Positions 25,918-33,280 of a stretch of DNA of 64,000 nt are shown here, in pieces. Under the pieces are notes generated by a model that worked only from the letters and a program-made list of their open reading frames with translations, made no database searches and had not been told where the DNA came from. The translations under genes and the position numbers were made by a program. The stretch lies in contig NZ_QNUJ01000002.1 in assembly GCF_003574625.1 (NCBI RefSeq), positions 310,001 to 374,000 of the forward strand. The letters are read 5' to 3'. The first letter of the stretch is position 1; each line of letters starts with the position of its first letter. Origin of the DNA: Shinella zoogloeoides. GTDB lineage: Bacteria; Pseudomonadota; Alphaproteobacteria; Rhizobiales; Rhizobiaceae.

Positions 25918-27027
25918 TCAGGCCGCGCGCTTGGCGCCCTGTGCATCGAGAGCGGCATCGAGCCGCGCCTGGTCCCAGCCCTCCGCGACGGCGCGGGCGA
26001 GCAGTTCCTGTTGGCTTTCCGGCGCAAGGCCGCCCAGCGGCGGGTCGGTGTCGAGATTGGTCGGGAACGGATAACCGTCCGCCGTCGCCGCGATCACCGC
26101 CCGCCGCCCCGCCGGAGAAAGAGCCGCCAGGTGCGGATAGACTGCGCGCGCCATCGCCGTGCGGTCAAGGCTTTCCATGTGGCGCGCGAAGGCGGAGGCC
26201 GTCTGGATGAGGTTGACCATGCGCACGACGTCGCTCGTGCGGTTCTCGCCGGCGGCGTGGAAGAGCGCCGGGCTGAAGAAGATGGCATCGCCCTTTTCCA
26301 GCGGAAGCTGGACGCAGTGCTCCTCGAAATAGTCGCGGAATTCCGGGCGCGTGGCGGCGATATAGCCCGGCAGGTAGCGCTGCGAATGCGGCAGCAGCTT
26401 CGTCGTGCCGCTCTCCACCGGCATGTCGCAATGGGCGACGCCCCCCTGCAGGATCAGCGTCGGGCCGGTCGCGTGGATATGGGCCGGATATTCCGCCATC
26501 TGCTCGGGCTTCATGAAGCCGAGATGGTAGTCGCGGTGCGGGGCCTGCGCCTTGCCGCCCGGTCGCACCTGGTTGACCTGGGTGGCGATCTGGTAGCCGG
26601 GGCCTAGCCAGGCGCGGCAGGCGATGTCGATCACCGGGTTGGCCATGTAGCGGGCATAGACGGCGGGATCGCGCAGGCACAGCTTCTGCAGGCTGTTCCA
26701 GATGCGGTCGTTGGCGCCGGCCTTGGCGAAATGGTCGCCCGCCGCCGTGCCGGCCGCCCGCTCGTCGGCGATGATTGCGCGGAACACTTCGCTCGCCGCG
26801 TCGATGGCGCCAGGATCGGTGAAGGCGCGCTTGACGACGAAGACGCCCGGCCCCTCGCCGATGACCGAGGCCCATTCCGCGGCGATGCCGTCGTTGACGG
26901 CAGCGCCGTCATAGATGGGGATGTTCTTCTCGATGGCGATCGCCGTCGGGCACATCGCCATCGTCGTCTCGGTTTCCACCTGGCGCCGGAATTGCGCAAG
27001 GTCGACAACCGTTGCAATATCATTCAT
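25918..27027 (-). CDS. Phytanoyl-CoA dioxygenase (PhyH)-type Fe(II)/2-oxoglutarate oxygenase
   Basis: This 369-residue protein has the PhyH facial triad, His164-x-Asp166 (PHRDYH) and His257 (ALFHAAGENR), with Arg263 as the likely 2-oxoglutarate anchor. Such enzymes hydroxylate or oxidatively demethylate small molecules in the cytosol. ATG at 27027 follows CAGGAGG. It is upstream of a complete sugar ABC transporter on the same strand and has a TTGCAA-type element in its promoter region. I infer that it modifies the transported compound, for example removing an O-methyl group from a methylated inositol; the substrate is not known. Confidence 0.82.
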   Translation of the reverse strand: MNDIATVVDLAQFRRQVETETTMAMCPTAIAIEKNIPIYDGAAVNDGIAAEWASVIGEGPGVFVVKRAFTDPGAIDAASEVFRAIIADERAAGTAAGDHFAKAGANDRIWNSLQKLCLRDPAVYARYMANPVIDIACRAWLGPGYQIATQVNQVRPGGKAQAPHRDYHLGFMKPEQMAEYPAHIHATGPTLILQGGVAHCDMPVESGTTKLLPHSQRYLPGYIAATRPEFRDYFEEHCVQLPLEKGDAIFFSPALFHAAGENRTSDVVRMVNLIQTASAFARHMESLDRTAMARAVYPHLAALSPAGRRAVIAATADGYPFPTNLDTDPPLGGLAPESQQELLARAVAEGWDQARLDAALDAQGAKRAA

Positions 27028-27129
27028 CGAAATCCTCCTGTCCGATGTCCGAAGATCGTCCGACGGCAGCATCCATCGGTCCCGCACCGCCCCTCCAAGG
27101 CCGCGCGGGCCGCATGCACAGATCAAAAA

Positions 27130-27172
27130 TTGCAGCCATCAACTGTCTGCAATATTAATTGTGAAATTTTGC
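27130..27172. promoter_or_regulatory. Candidate IolR operators upstream of the PhyH gene (site f)
   Basis: TTGCAGCCATC (from 27130), and CTGCAATATTAATTGTG followed by AAATTTTGC (27147-27172), lie about 100-145 bp upstream of the PhyH start. They resemble the elements at sites b, d and e of the inositol cluster. Confidence 0.45.
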
Positions 27173-27228
27173 CGGTGTCAACACATAAGGCGTGACCGGC
27201 GCAGGTTTCCGCGCCAGCGACGGCGGCG

Positions 27229-28122
27229 TCAGAAAATCTCGTCCTTCCGCCCCGCTTCCGCCGGTGCGAGGCCGGCGAACCCCTTGCCGAAGCGCTCGCG
27301 CACCTTGCGGGAAAAGGCCGAGACGGTGGCGTGGTCGGCCGAACGCGCGGTGACCAGCACGAATTCCACATCCTCCAGCGCCGGCAGGAGCGGCGGCGCA
27401 ATCTCGCGAAGGCCCGCGGGCGCGAGGCTGCGCGGCTGGACCAGCACGCCCATGCCGGCGCGCGCGGCCGCCGTCAGCCCGCTGAGGCTCTGGCACGAAC
27501 AGACGATCCGCCAGGGCATTCCGCTGCGCTCCAGCGCCTCCATCAGCAGGAGGCGCGTGAGGCTCGGCGGTGGGAAGACGATCAGCGGAAGCGCCGGCTT
27601 GGCGAGCATAGCCTCGGGATCGCCGGCAAGCCATACCAGCGGCTCGCGCAGGATCGCATCGCCCCGCCGTTCGCCGATCCGCCGCTTGGCCATGACGAGG
27701 TCGAGCTCGCCGCGATCCTGCATCTCGGTGAGCGTCTTGGAGAGCGCGACGGAAAGCTGGAGGTCCACCGACGGATAATCTGCGATGAAATCCTCCAGAA
27801 GCCCCGGCAACGGCCCGCTCACGAGGTCTTCCGAGATGCCGAGGCGGAAGGGGCCGCGCGGCGCGAACGTGTCGAACTGCGCGGATGCCTGGCGCTCCAG
27901 CGCCAGAAGCTGGCGGGCATGGGGAAGCAGGGCTTCGCCGTCGGCGGTGAGACGGACGGCATGGGTGTCGCGGTCGATCAGCCGCCGGTCGAGCCCGCGC
28001 TCCAGCCGTTGCAGGTGCTGGCTGACCGTCGACTGGCCGAGGCCCAGCCGCTCGGCGGAGAGCGTGAAGCTGCGCGTCTGGGCCACCATGACGAAGCTGC
28101 GGAGCTGCACGAGATCAAGCAT
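27229..28122 (-). CDS. LysR family transcriptional regulator
   Basis: This 297-residue regulator has an N-terminal winged helix (about residues 1-60, AERLGLGQSTVSQHLQRLER) and a LysR effector domain. ATG at 28122 starts the conserved MLDLVQLRSF segment; an ATG 33 bp upstream is less likely because it runs through the divergent promoter. It is divergent from a BASS-type transporter gene, and a perfect inverted repeat with LysR-type spacing lies between them, so it probably controls that gene and itself. Confidence 0.88.
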   Translation of the reverse strand: MLDLVQLRSFVMVAQTRSFTLSAERLGLGQSTVSQHLQRLERGLDRRLIDRDTHAVRLTADGEALLPHARQLLALERQASAQFDTFAPRGPFRLGISEDLVSGPLPGLLEDFIADYPSVDLQLSVALSKTLTEMQDRGELDLVMAKRRIGERRGDAILREPLVWLAGDPEAMLAKPALPLIVFPPPSLTRLLLMEALERSGMPWRIVCSCQSLSGLTAAARAGMGVLVQPRSLAPAGLREIAPPLLPALEDVEFVLVTARSADHATVSAFSRKVRERFGKGFAGLAPAEAGRKDEIF

Positions 28123-28132
28123 ATCACGAACC

Positions 28133-28149
28133 TCGATAAGCGTTATCGA
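28133..28149. promoter_or_regulatory. LysR-type operator in divergent LysR/symporter promoter
   Basis: TCGATAA, GCG, TTATCGA is a perfect inverted repeat containing the T-N11-A core expected for LysR regulators. It lies 11 bp upstream of the LysR start and about 50-80 bp upstream of the symporter start. Confidence 0.6.
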
Positions 28150-28199
28150 TTGCATCGCAAAACAGGATAGCTAAACTGGAAGGCCTGTCGAGACCAACA

Positions 28200-29198
28200 T
28201 TGCCGAAAGACATGAAGCGCCTTCTTCCCGATACGTTCACCTGGCTCCTGATCGGGGCCGTCGTCCTCGCTTCGCTCCTGCCGATCTCCGGCGTGCCGGC
28301 GGAATGGTTCTCCGTCGCCACGAATGTGGCGATCGCGCTCCTGTTCTTCCTGCACGGCGCGCGCCTTTCGACGGATGTGGTGATCGCCGGCTTCCTGCAC
28401 TGGCGCCTCCAGCTCTTCATCCTCGTCATGACCTTCGCGGTCTTCCCGCTGCTCGGGCTCGGGCTCGGACTGTTCTCGCCCTGGCTGATCGACGAGCCGA
28501 TCTATCTCGGCATCCTCTTCCTGTGCGTGCTGCCCTCCACGGTGCAGTCCTCCATCGCCTTCACCTCGATTGCCGGCGGCAACGTGCCGGCCGCGATCTG
28601 CGCCGCCTCGACCTCCAACATCCTCGGCATCTTCCTGACGCCGGCCCTCGTCGCCCTGCTCTTCTCGGCGGGCGGGCATGTCGGCGTCTCCTTCGACATG
28701 GTCTGGAAGATCATGCTGCAGCTCTTCCTGCCCTTCGTCGCCGGCCAGCTTTTGCAGCCCTTCATCGGCAACTGGGTGCGCTCGAAGAAGTCGCTGCTCA
28801 CCCCCTTTGACCGCGGCTCGATCCTGATGGTCGTCTATCTCGCCTTCTCCGAGGCGGTGACGGAGGGCATCTGGCACCGGCTGGCGGCGCAGGACCTCGC
28901 GCTCCTCATCCTCGTCGACTGCCTGCTGCTCGCCGCCGTGCTCGTCATCACCAGCATCGGCGGGAAGCTGCTCGGCTTCCGCCGCGAGGATGGCATCACC
29001 GCCGTCTTCTGCGGTTCCAAGAAGAGCCTTGCCAGCGGCGTGCCGATGGCGAGCGTCATCTTCGCCGGCCAGTCCATCGGCGCCATCGTCCTGCCGCTGA
29101 TGCTGTTCCACCAGATCCAGCTCATGGTCTGCGCCTGGCTCGCTCGCCTCTATGCCGACCGGCGCAAGGCCGCCGAGGCCGGCGCGGCCACCGCCTGA
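28200..29198 (+). CDS. Bile acid:sodium symporter family (BASS/SBF-like) transporter
   Basis: This roughly 330-residue inner-membrane protein has nine to ten hydrophobic segments and the SBF-like pattern LPSTVQSSIAFTSIAGGNV in the centre plus CGSKKSLASGVPMA near the end. Family members move organic anions with sodium. Translation may start at TTG 28200 or ATG 28212; neither has a strong ribosome site. It is divergent from a LysR gene and followed after 8 bp by a kinase-like gene. Confidence 0.87.
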   Translation: MPKDMKRLLPDTFTWLLIGAVVLASLLPISGVPAEWFSVATNVAIALLFFLHGARLSTDVVIAGFLHWRLQLFILVMTFAVFPLLGLGLGLFSPWLIDEPIYLGILFLCVLPSTVQSSIAFTSIAGGNVPAAICAASTSNILGIFLTPALVALLFSAGGHVGVSFDMVWKIMLQLFLPFVAGQLLQPFIGNWVRSKKSLLTPFDRGSILMVVYLAFSEAVTEGIWHRLAAQDLALLILVDCLLLAAVLVITSIGGKLLGFRREDGITAVFCGSKKSLASGVPMASVIFAGQSIGAIVLPLMLFHQIQLMVCAWLARLYADRRKAAEAGAATA

Positions 29199-29206
29199 CC
29201 GAAACG

Positions 29207-30100
29207 ATGCATGACGACCAGCTCCAGATAGACGCCACCGTCGCAGGCGCGATGATCCGGGCGCAGTTCCCGCGCTACCGCGACGCGCCGGTGATCCCGC
29301 TCGCCGCCACCGGCACGGTGAACGCCATTTTCCGGGTCGGGGCGCATGCGGCTGCGCGGTTCCCGCTGCGCGCCGCCGAGCCGGTGGCCTGCGAGGCGAT
29401 GCTGCGCCGCGAGGCGGAAGCCATGGCCGCCTTCGCCGCGCATTCGCCCTTTCCTGCGCCGCGCCCGCTCGGCATCGGCGCGCCGGGGCCGCAATACCCG
29501 TTGCCCTGGTCGCTGCAGAGCTGGCTGGAGGGCGATGTTGCGACGCCCGACGGGCTTGCCGCCTCCGCCGCCTTCGCCGGAGACATCGCCACCCTGATCG
29601 CACGCCTTCGCCGCGTGGACACGCAAGGCCGGCGCTTTGCCGGTCCGGGACGCGGCGGCCATCTGCCCGACCACGATGGCTGGATGGAAACGTGCTTCAA
29701 GAAAAGCGAGGGGCTTCTCGACGTGCCGCGCCTTCGCGCCCTGTGGCACCGGCTGCGCCTCCTGCCCGCCGCAGGCCCTGACTGCATGACGCATGGCGAC
29801 CTCATTCCCGCCAACCTCCTGGTGCGCGGCGAGGCTCTTGCCGGCGTGCTCGACACCGGCGGCTTCGGGCCGGCCGATCCCGCGCTCGACCTCGTCGCGG
29901 CCTGGCATCTCTTCGACCGGGAATGCCGCGGGCTGATCCGCGTCCGCCTCGGCTCCGGTAACGTCGAATGGAAGCGCGGTGCGGCTTGGGCCTTCCAGCA
30001 GGCCATGGGGCTCGTGTGGTATTACCGCCTCAGCCATCCGGCGATGGCCGCGCTCGGCCGGAGCACGCTTGCCCGCCTGCTCGACGACGCCGACCTTTGA
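29207..30100 (+). CDS. Aminoglycoside phosphotransferase-family small-molecule kinase
   Basis: This 297-residue protein has the APH/choline-kinase-like fold. The catalytic loop THGDLIPAN contains His196, Asp198 and Asn203, and the metal-binding segment reads LDTGGFGPADP, keeping the aspartate. It also has the QSWLEG hinge-like motif. It probably phosphorylates a small cytosolic metabolite rather than an antibiotic. It follows the BASS transporter by 8 bp and is likely co-transcribed, so the imported compound could be its substrate. Confidence 0.83.
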   Translation: MHDDQLQIDATVAGAMIRAQFPRYRDAPVIPLAATGTVNAIFRVGAHAAARFPLRAAEPVACEAMLRREAEAMAAFAAHSPFPAPRPLGIGAPGPQYPLPWSLQSWLEGDVATPDGLAASAAFAGDIATLIARLRRVDTQGRRFAGPGRGGHLPDHDGWMETCFKKSEGLLDVPRLRALWHRLRLLPAAGPDCMTHGDLIPANLLVRGEALAGVLDTGGFGPADPALDLVAAWHLFDRECRGLIRVRLGSGNVEWKRGAAWAFQQAMGLVWYYRLSHPAMAALGRSTLARLLDDADL

Positions 30101-30112
30101 GGCTTTCTAGGG

Positions 30113-31069
30113 TCAGGACGATCCGGCTTGCGCGCTGCGGCCGGCACGGCGCTGGCCGATCCACGGATAGGCGCTGACGATCATGATGCCGACGAGCACG
30201 CCCGCCGTGCCGATGGAAAATTCCGGCGTCAGCGGCTCGCCGAGCAAAAGGATGCCGAGGACGACGCCGAAGACCGGCGTCATGAAGGAGAAGACGCCGA
30301 GCTGCGAGGCGCGGTATTTCGTCAGCAGCCAGAACCAGGTCAGGAAGCTGAGGAAGGACACCGCAAGCGCCTGGAAGGCGATGTTGAGCAGCAGCGGCCG
30401 CGTAGGAACGAAGGCCGCCTCGCCGCCGGCCACGGCCGCGCCCGTCAGGATGACGAAAGCGGTCGCGAGCTGGTAGAACAGCACATGGGTCGCGGGGATT
30501 GCGCTCAGCCGCGTCGTGCGGATGAGGACGGTCGTCAGGCCCCAGGCCGCGCCGCCCAGAAGCGCCAGACCGTCGCCCCACAGCATGGCGCCGAGGCCGC
30601 CGGCCGCTTCCCCGCCGCCCTGCGGCGCGAGGAAGGCGAAGGCGATGCCCGCCGCCGCAACCGCGATGCCGCCCCATTGCACCGCCGCAAGCCGCTCGGA
30701 CGGCAGCTTCCAGTGCAGGCCGAGGGCCGCGAAGATCGGGGCCGTATAGAGGAAGACGACGACATGGGAGGCGGAGGTATGCTTCAGGGCCTCGCCGACC
30801 ATGAAGAACTCCATGGCGAAAAGCAGCCCTGCGAGTGCCCCGAGCCCGGCCGTCCCGCCGAAGAACTCCATCCTCTGCCCCTTGAGCTTCACGATGGCGA
30901 GGACGCACAGGGCCGCGATGCCGGAGCGAAGGCCGATCTGCAGCACGGGCGCGGCGAAGACGGCGGTCGATTTCAGGCCGATCGGCTGCAGGGCCCAGAT
31001 GAGACAGATGCCGACCATGAGGCCGACGGCCGTGATGTCGATGGATTTGCGGCTGTCCAAGATCGTCAC
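30113..31069 (-). CDS. EamA family (DMT) transporter
   Basis: This protein of about 318 residues has ten predicted membrane segments in two EamA repeats, typical of drug/metabolite exporters. I chose GTG at 31069 (MTILDSRK start) because it stands just before the first membrane segment and after a CGGA site; the open frame upstream overlaps the divergent AraC gene. It is divergent from the AraC regulator 54 bp away, which probably controls it. Confidence 0.85.
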   Translation of the reverse strand: MTILDSRKSIDITAVGLMVGICLIWALQPIGLKSTAVFAAPVLQIGLRSGIAALCVLAIVKLKGQRMEFFGGTAGLGALAGLLFAMEFFMVGEALKHTSASHVVVFLYTAPIFAALGLHWKLPSERLAAVQWGGIAVAAAGIAFAFLAPQGGGEAAGGLGAMLWGDGLALLGGAAWGLTTVLIRTTRLSAIPATHVLFYQLATAFVILTGAAVAGGEAAFVPTRPLLLNIAFQALAVSFLSFLTWFWLLTKYRASQLGVFSFMTPVFGVVLGILLLGEPLTPEFSIGTAGVLVGIMIVSAYPWIGQRRAGRSAQAGSS

Positions 31070-31123
31070 TCCGATTGTCCGCGCCGCATAGCATCTGGCA
31101 GGAATGAATGATATAACGATCTC

Positions 31124-31945
31124 ATGACAGTCGGTATCGGAATCCTGACAGGCGGCAAGACGGACGGCATCGCGCATTTCCGCGACGTGCCCTTCCGCGA
31201 TGCGCTTCCCCACCCGCTTTACTTCCGCTCGGCGCAGATGCCGGACAATGCGACCTATCCACGGCACAGCCACCCATGGGGCGAGTTCGTCTATTCCTAT
31301 AGTGGCATGATGGAGGTGAGCCTCAACGACGCGCATTACCTCGCCCCGCCGCAATATGCCGTGTGGCTGCCGCCCGATGTCGAGCATCGCGGCCTCAACC
31401 GGCACGCTGCCGTGCATTGCTCGCTCTATGTCGCACCGGCCCTATGCGCCGCTCTGCCGCGGGAAACCACGGCACTGGAGGTCAGCCCCCTGCTGCGCGC
31501 GATGCTGGAACACCTGCGCGAAGAGGACGACGCGGACCACGGCTCCCCCGCGCATCTGCGCTTCCTGGAAGTGGTCGTCGATCTGGTGGCCGCCGCGCCG
31601 AAGGTCGGCACCTATCTGCCCTGGTCCACCGACCCGGTCCTCGAGCGGGTGCTCGCCCATCTCCAGAAGGACCCGGCCGACAACCGCTCCCTCGCCGAAC
31701 ATGCACGGCTGGCCGGCGCCGCCGAGCGGACGCTGATCCGCCGCTGCCTGCGCGACCTCGGCATGCCGTTTGCCGAATGGAAGCAGCGGCTGCGCGTCGT
31801 CAAGGCCATGCCGATGCTGGAGGCGGGCGAGACGGTGGAGCGCATTTCCGCGGCGCTGGGCTACAGCAACGCCTCCTCCTTCATCGCCATGTTCAAGCGG
31901 ATGACGGGGATGACGCCGGACGATTACCGGGCCTCTGCCCGCTGA
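31124..31945 (+). CDS. AraC family transcriptional regulator with cupin N-terminus
   Basis: This 273-residue regulator has an N-terminal cupin-like sensor (HSHPWGEFVYSYSG, about residues 48-61) and a C-terminal double helix-turn-helix AraC domain (about 180-270, ending in ALGYSNASSFIAMFKRMTG). It is divergent from the EamA exporter, suggesting local control of efflux. Confidence 0.9.
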   Translation: MTVGIGILTGGKTDGIAHFRDVPFRDALPHPLYFRSAQMPDNATYPRHSHPWGEFVYSYSGMMEVSLNDAHYLAPPQYAVWLPPDVEHRGLNRHAAVHCSLYVAPALCAALPRETTALEVSPLLRAMLEHLREEDDADHGSPAHLRFLEVVVDLVAAAPKVGTYLPWSTDPVLERVLAHLQKDPADNRSLAEHARLAGAAERTLIRRCLRDLGMPFAEWKQRLRVVKAMPMLEAGETVERISAALGYSNASSFIAMFKRMTGMTPDDYRASAR

Positions 31946-32087
31946 ACGGCCGCCTGCCTCAAAGCCCGTCACGAACCGCCTGTTTTTTGTGCAAACCGCT
32001 TCTTCCATGCGCGTCCTCGCGCCGTTGCGGCTTCGCGTGGGCGGAAAGAAGCGCTTTTTCCGGGCCCTCCATCACCAAATTTCGAAC

Positions 32088-32104
32088 TGGCACGCTTCCT
32101 GCTT
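32088..32104 (+). promoter_or_regulatory. Sigma-54 promoter of glnII
   Basis: TGGCACGCTTCCTGCTT has GG at 32089-32090 and GC at 32101-32102 with exactly ten bases between, as required for RpoN promoters. It lies about 75 bp upstream of glnII, a gene known to be NtrC/sigma-54 dependent in rhizobia. I do not see a clear NtrC site pair upstream by eye. Confidence 0.8.
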
Positions 32105-32179
32105 TCTCATTGGCATCGGCTGCCGGGCCGATCCCAAGGCCCGGCGTCCCGGCAAACCAGCGTGACGTGAGAGAACGAA

Positions 32180-33220
32180 ATGACCAAGTACAAGCTCGAA
32201 TATATCTGGCTCGATGGCTACAAGCCCACGCCGAACCTGCGCGGCAAGACCCTCGTCAAGGCGTTCGACGCCTTCCCGACGCTGGAAGAGCTTCCGCTCT
32301 GGGGCTTCGACGGTTCCTCGACGATGCAGGCCGAAGGCAACAGCTCCGATTGCGTGCTCAAGCCCGTCGCCGTCTATCCCGACCCGGAGCGCAAGAATGG
32401 CGTGCTCGTTCTCTGCGAAGTCATGATGCCGGACGGCAAGACGCCGCATCCGTCCAACACCCGCGCGCCGATCCTCGACGACGAAAGCGCCTGGTTCGGT
32501 TTCGAGCAGGAATATTTCTTCTTCAAGAACGGCCGCCCGCTCGGCTTCCCGGACGCCGGCTTCCCCGCGCCGCAGGGCCCCTATTATACCGGTGTCGGCT
32601 ACAGCAATGTCGGCGACATCGCCCGCAAGATCGTCGAGGAGCATCTCGACATCTGCCTTGCCGCCGGCATCAACCATGAAGGCATCAATGCCGAGGTCGC
32701 CAAGGGCCAGTGGGAATTCCAGGTCTTCGGCAAGGGCTCCCGCAAGGCCGCCGACGAGATCTGGCTCGCCCGCTACCTGCTCCAGCGCCTGACCGAGAAA
32801 TACGGCATCGACGTTGAATATCACTGCAAGCCGCTCGGCGACACCGACTGGAACGGCTCGGGCATGCACGCCAACTTCTCCACCAGCTACATGCGCGAGA
32901 TCGGCGGCAAGGCCTATTTCGAGGACCTGATGGCGGCCTTCGCCGAAGCGCGCGCCGACCACATCGCCGTCTACGGCCCGGACAACCACATGCGCCTGAC
33001 CGGCAAACACGAGACGGCCTCGATCCACCAGTTCAGCTACGGCATTGCCGACCGCGGCGCCTCGATCCGCGTGCCTCACAGCTTCGTCAACAACGGCTAT
33101 CGCGGCTATCTGGAAGACCGCCGCCCGAACTCGCAGGGCGACCCCTACCAGATCGCCTCGCAGATCCTGAAGACCATCTCCACCGTCCCGACGGACGTGG
33201 AAAGCCGCGAAGCGGCCTGA
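32180..33220 (+). CDS. glnII: Glutamine synthetase type II (GlnII)
   Basis: This 346-residue enzyme is the eukaryote-like glutamine synthetase II found in Rhizobiaceae. It joins ammonia to glutamate using ATP. Motifs are WGFDGSST near residue 45, FGFEQEYFF with metal-binding glutamates, INAEVAKGQWEFQ, the WNGSGMHANFST stretch and the C-terminal DRRPNSQGDPY. Length is normal, and it lacks the adenylylation loop of GSI. A sigma-54 promoter lies upstream and an intrinsic terminator downstream, so it is a single-gene unit for nitrogen limitation. Confidence 0.96.
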   Translation: MTKYKLEYIWLDGYKPTPNLRGKTLVKAFDAFPTLEELPLWGFDGSSTMQAEGNSSDCVLKPVAVYPDPERKNGVLVLCEVMMPDGKTPHPSNTRAPILDDESAWFGFEQEYFFFKNGRPLGFPDAGFPAPQGPYYTGVGYSNVGDIARKIVEEHLDICLAAGINHEGINAEVAKGQWEFQVFGKGSRKAADEIWLARYLLQRLTEKYGIDVEYHCKPLGDTDWNGSGMHANFSTSYMREIGGKAYFEDLMAAFAEARADHIAVYGPDNHMRLTGKHETASIHQFSYGIADRGASIRVPHSFVNNGYRGYLEDRRPNSQGDPYQIASQILKTISTVPTDVESREAA

Positions 33221-33243
33221 TCCTTCCGGCTTGCGCTTCCCGT

Positions 33244-33277
33244 GGCCGCCCCGTCTCCGGACGTGGCGGCCTTTTTT
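33244..33277 (+). terminator. Rho-independent terminator of glnII
   Basis: GGCCGCC (33244-33250) pairs with GGCGGCC (33265-33271), directly followed by six T residues. It lies 24 bp after the glnII stop and just before the convergent sulfhydrylase gene. Confidence 0.85.
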
Positions 33278-33280
33278 CAA

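Noticed and set aside
7232-27027. Complete rhizopine (moc) catabolic cluster
   Set aside because: MocC-like, MocB-like and MocA-like families are present, but no MocR-type GntR regulator and no MocDEF oxygenase, ferredoxin and reductase set are in the cluster; the P450-ferredoxin pair lies 28 kb away under its own AraC gene.
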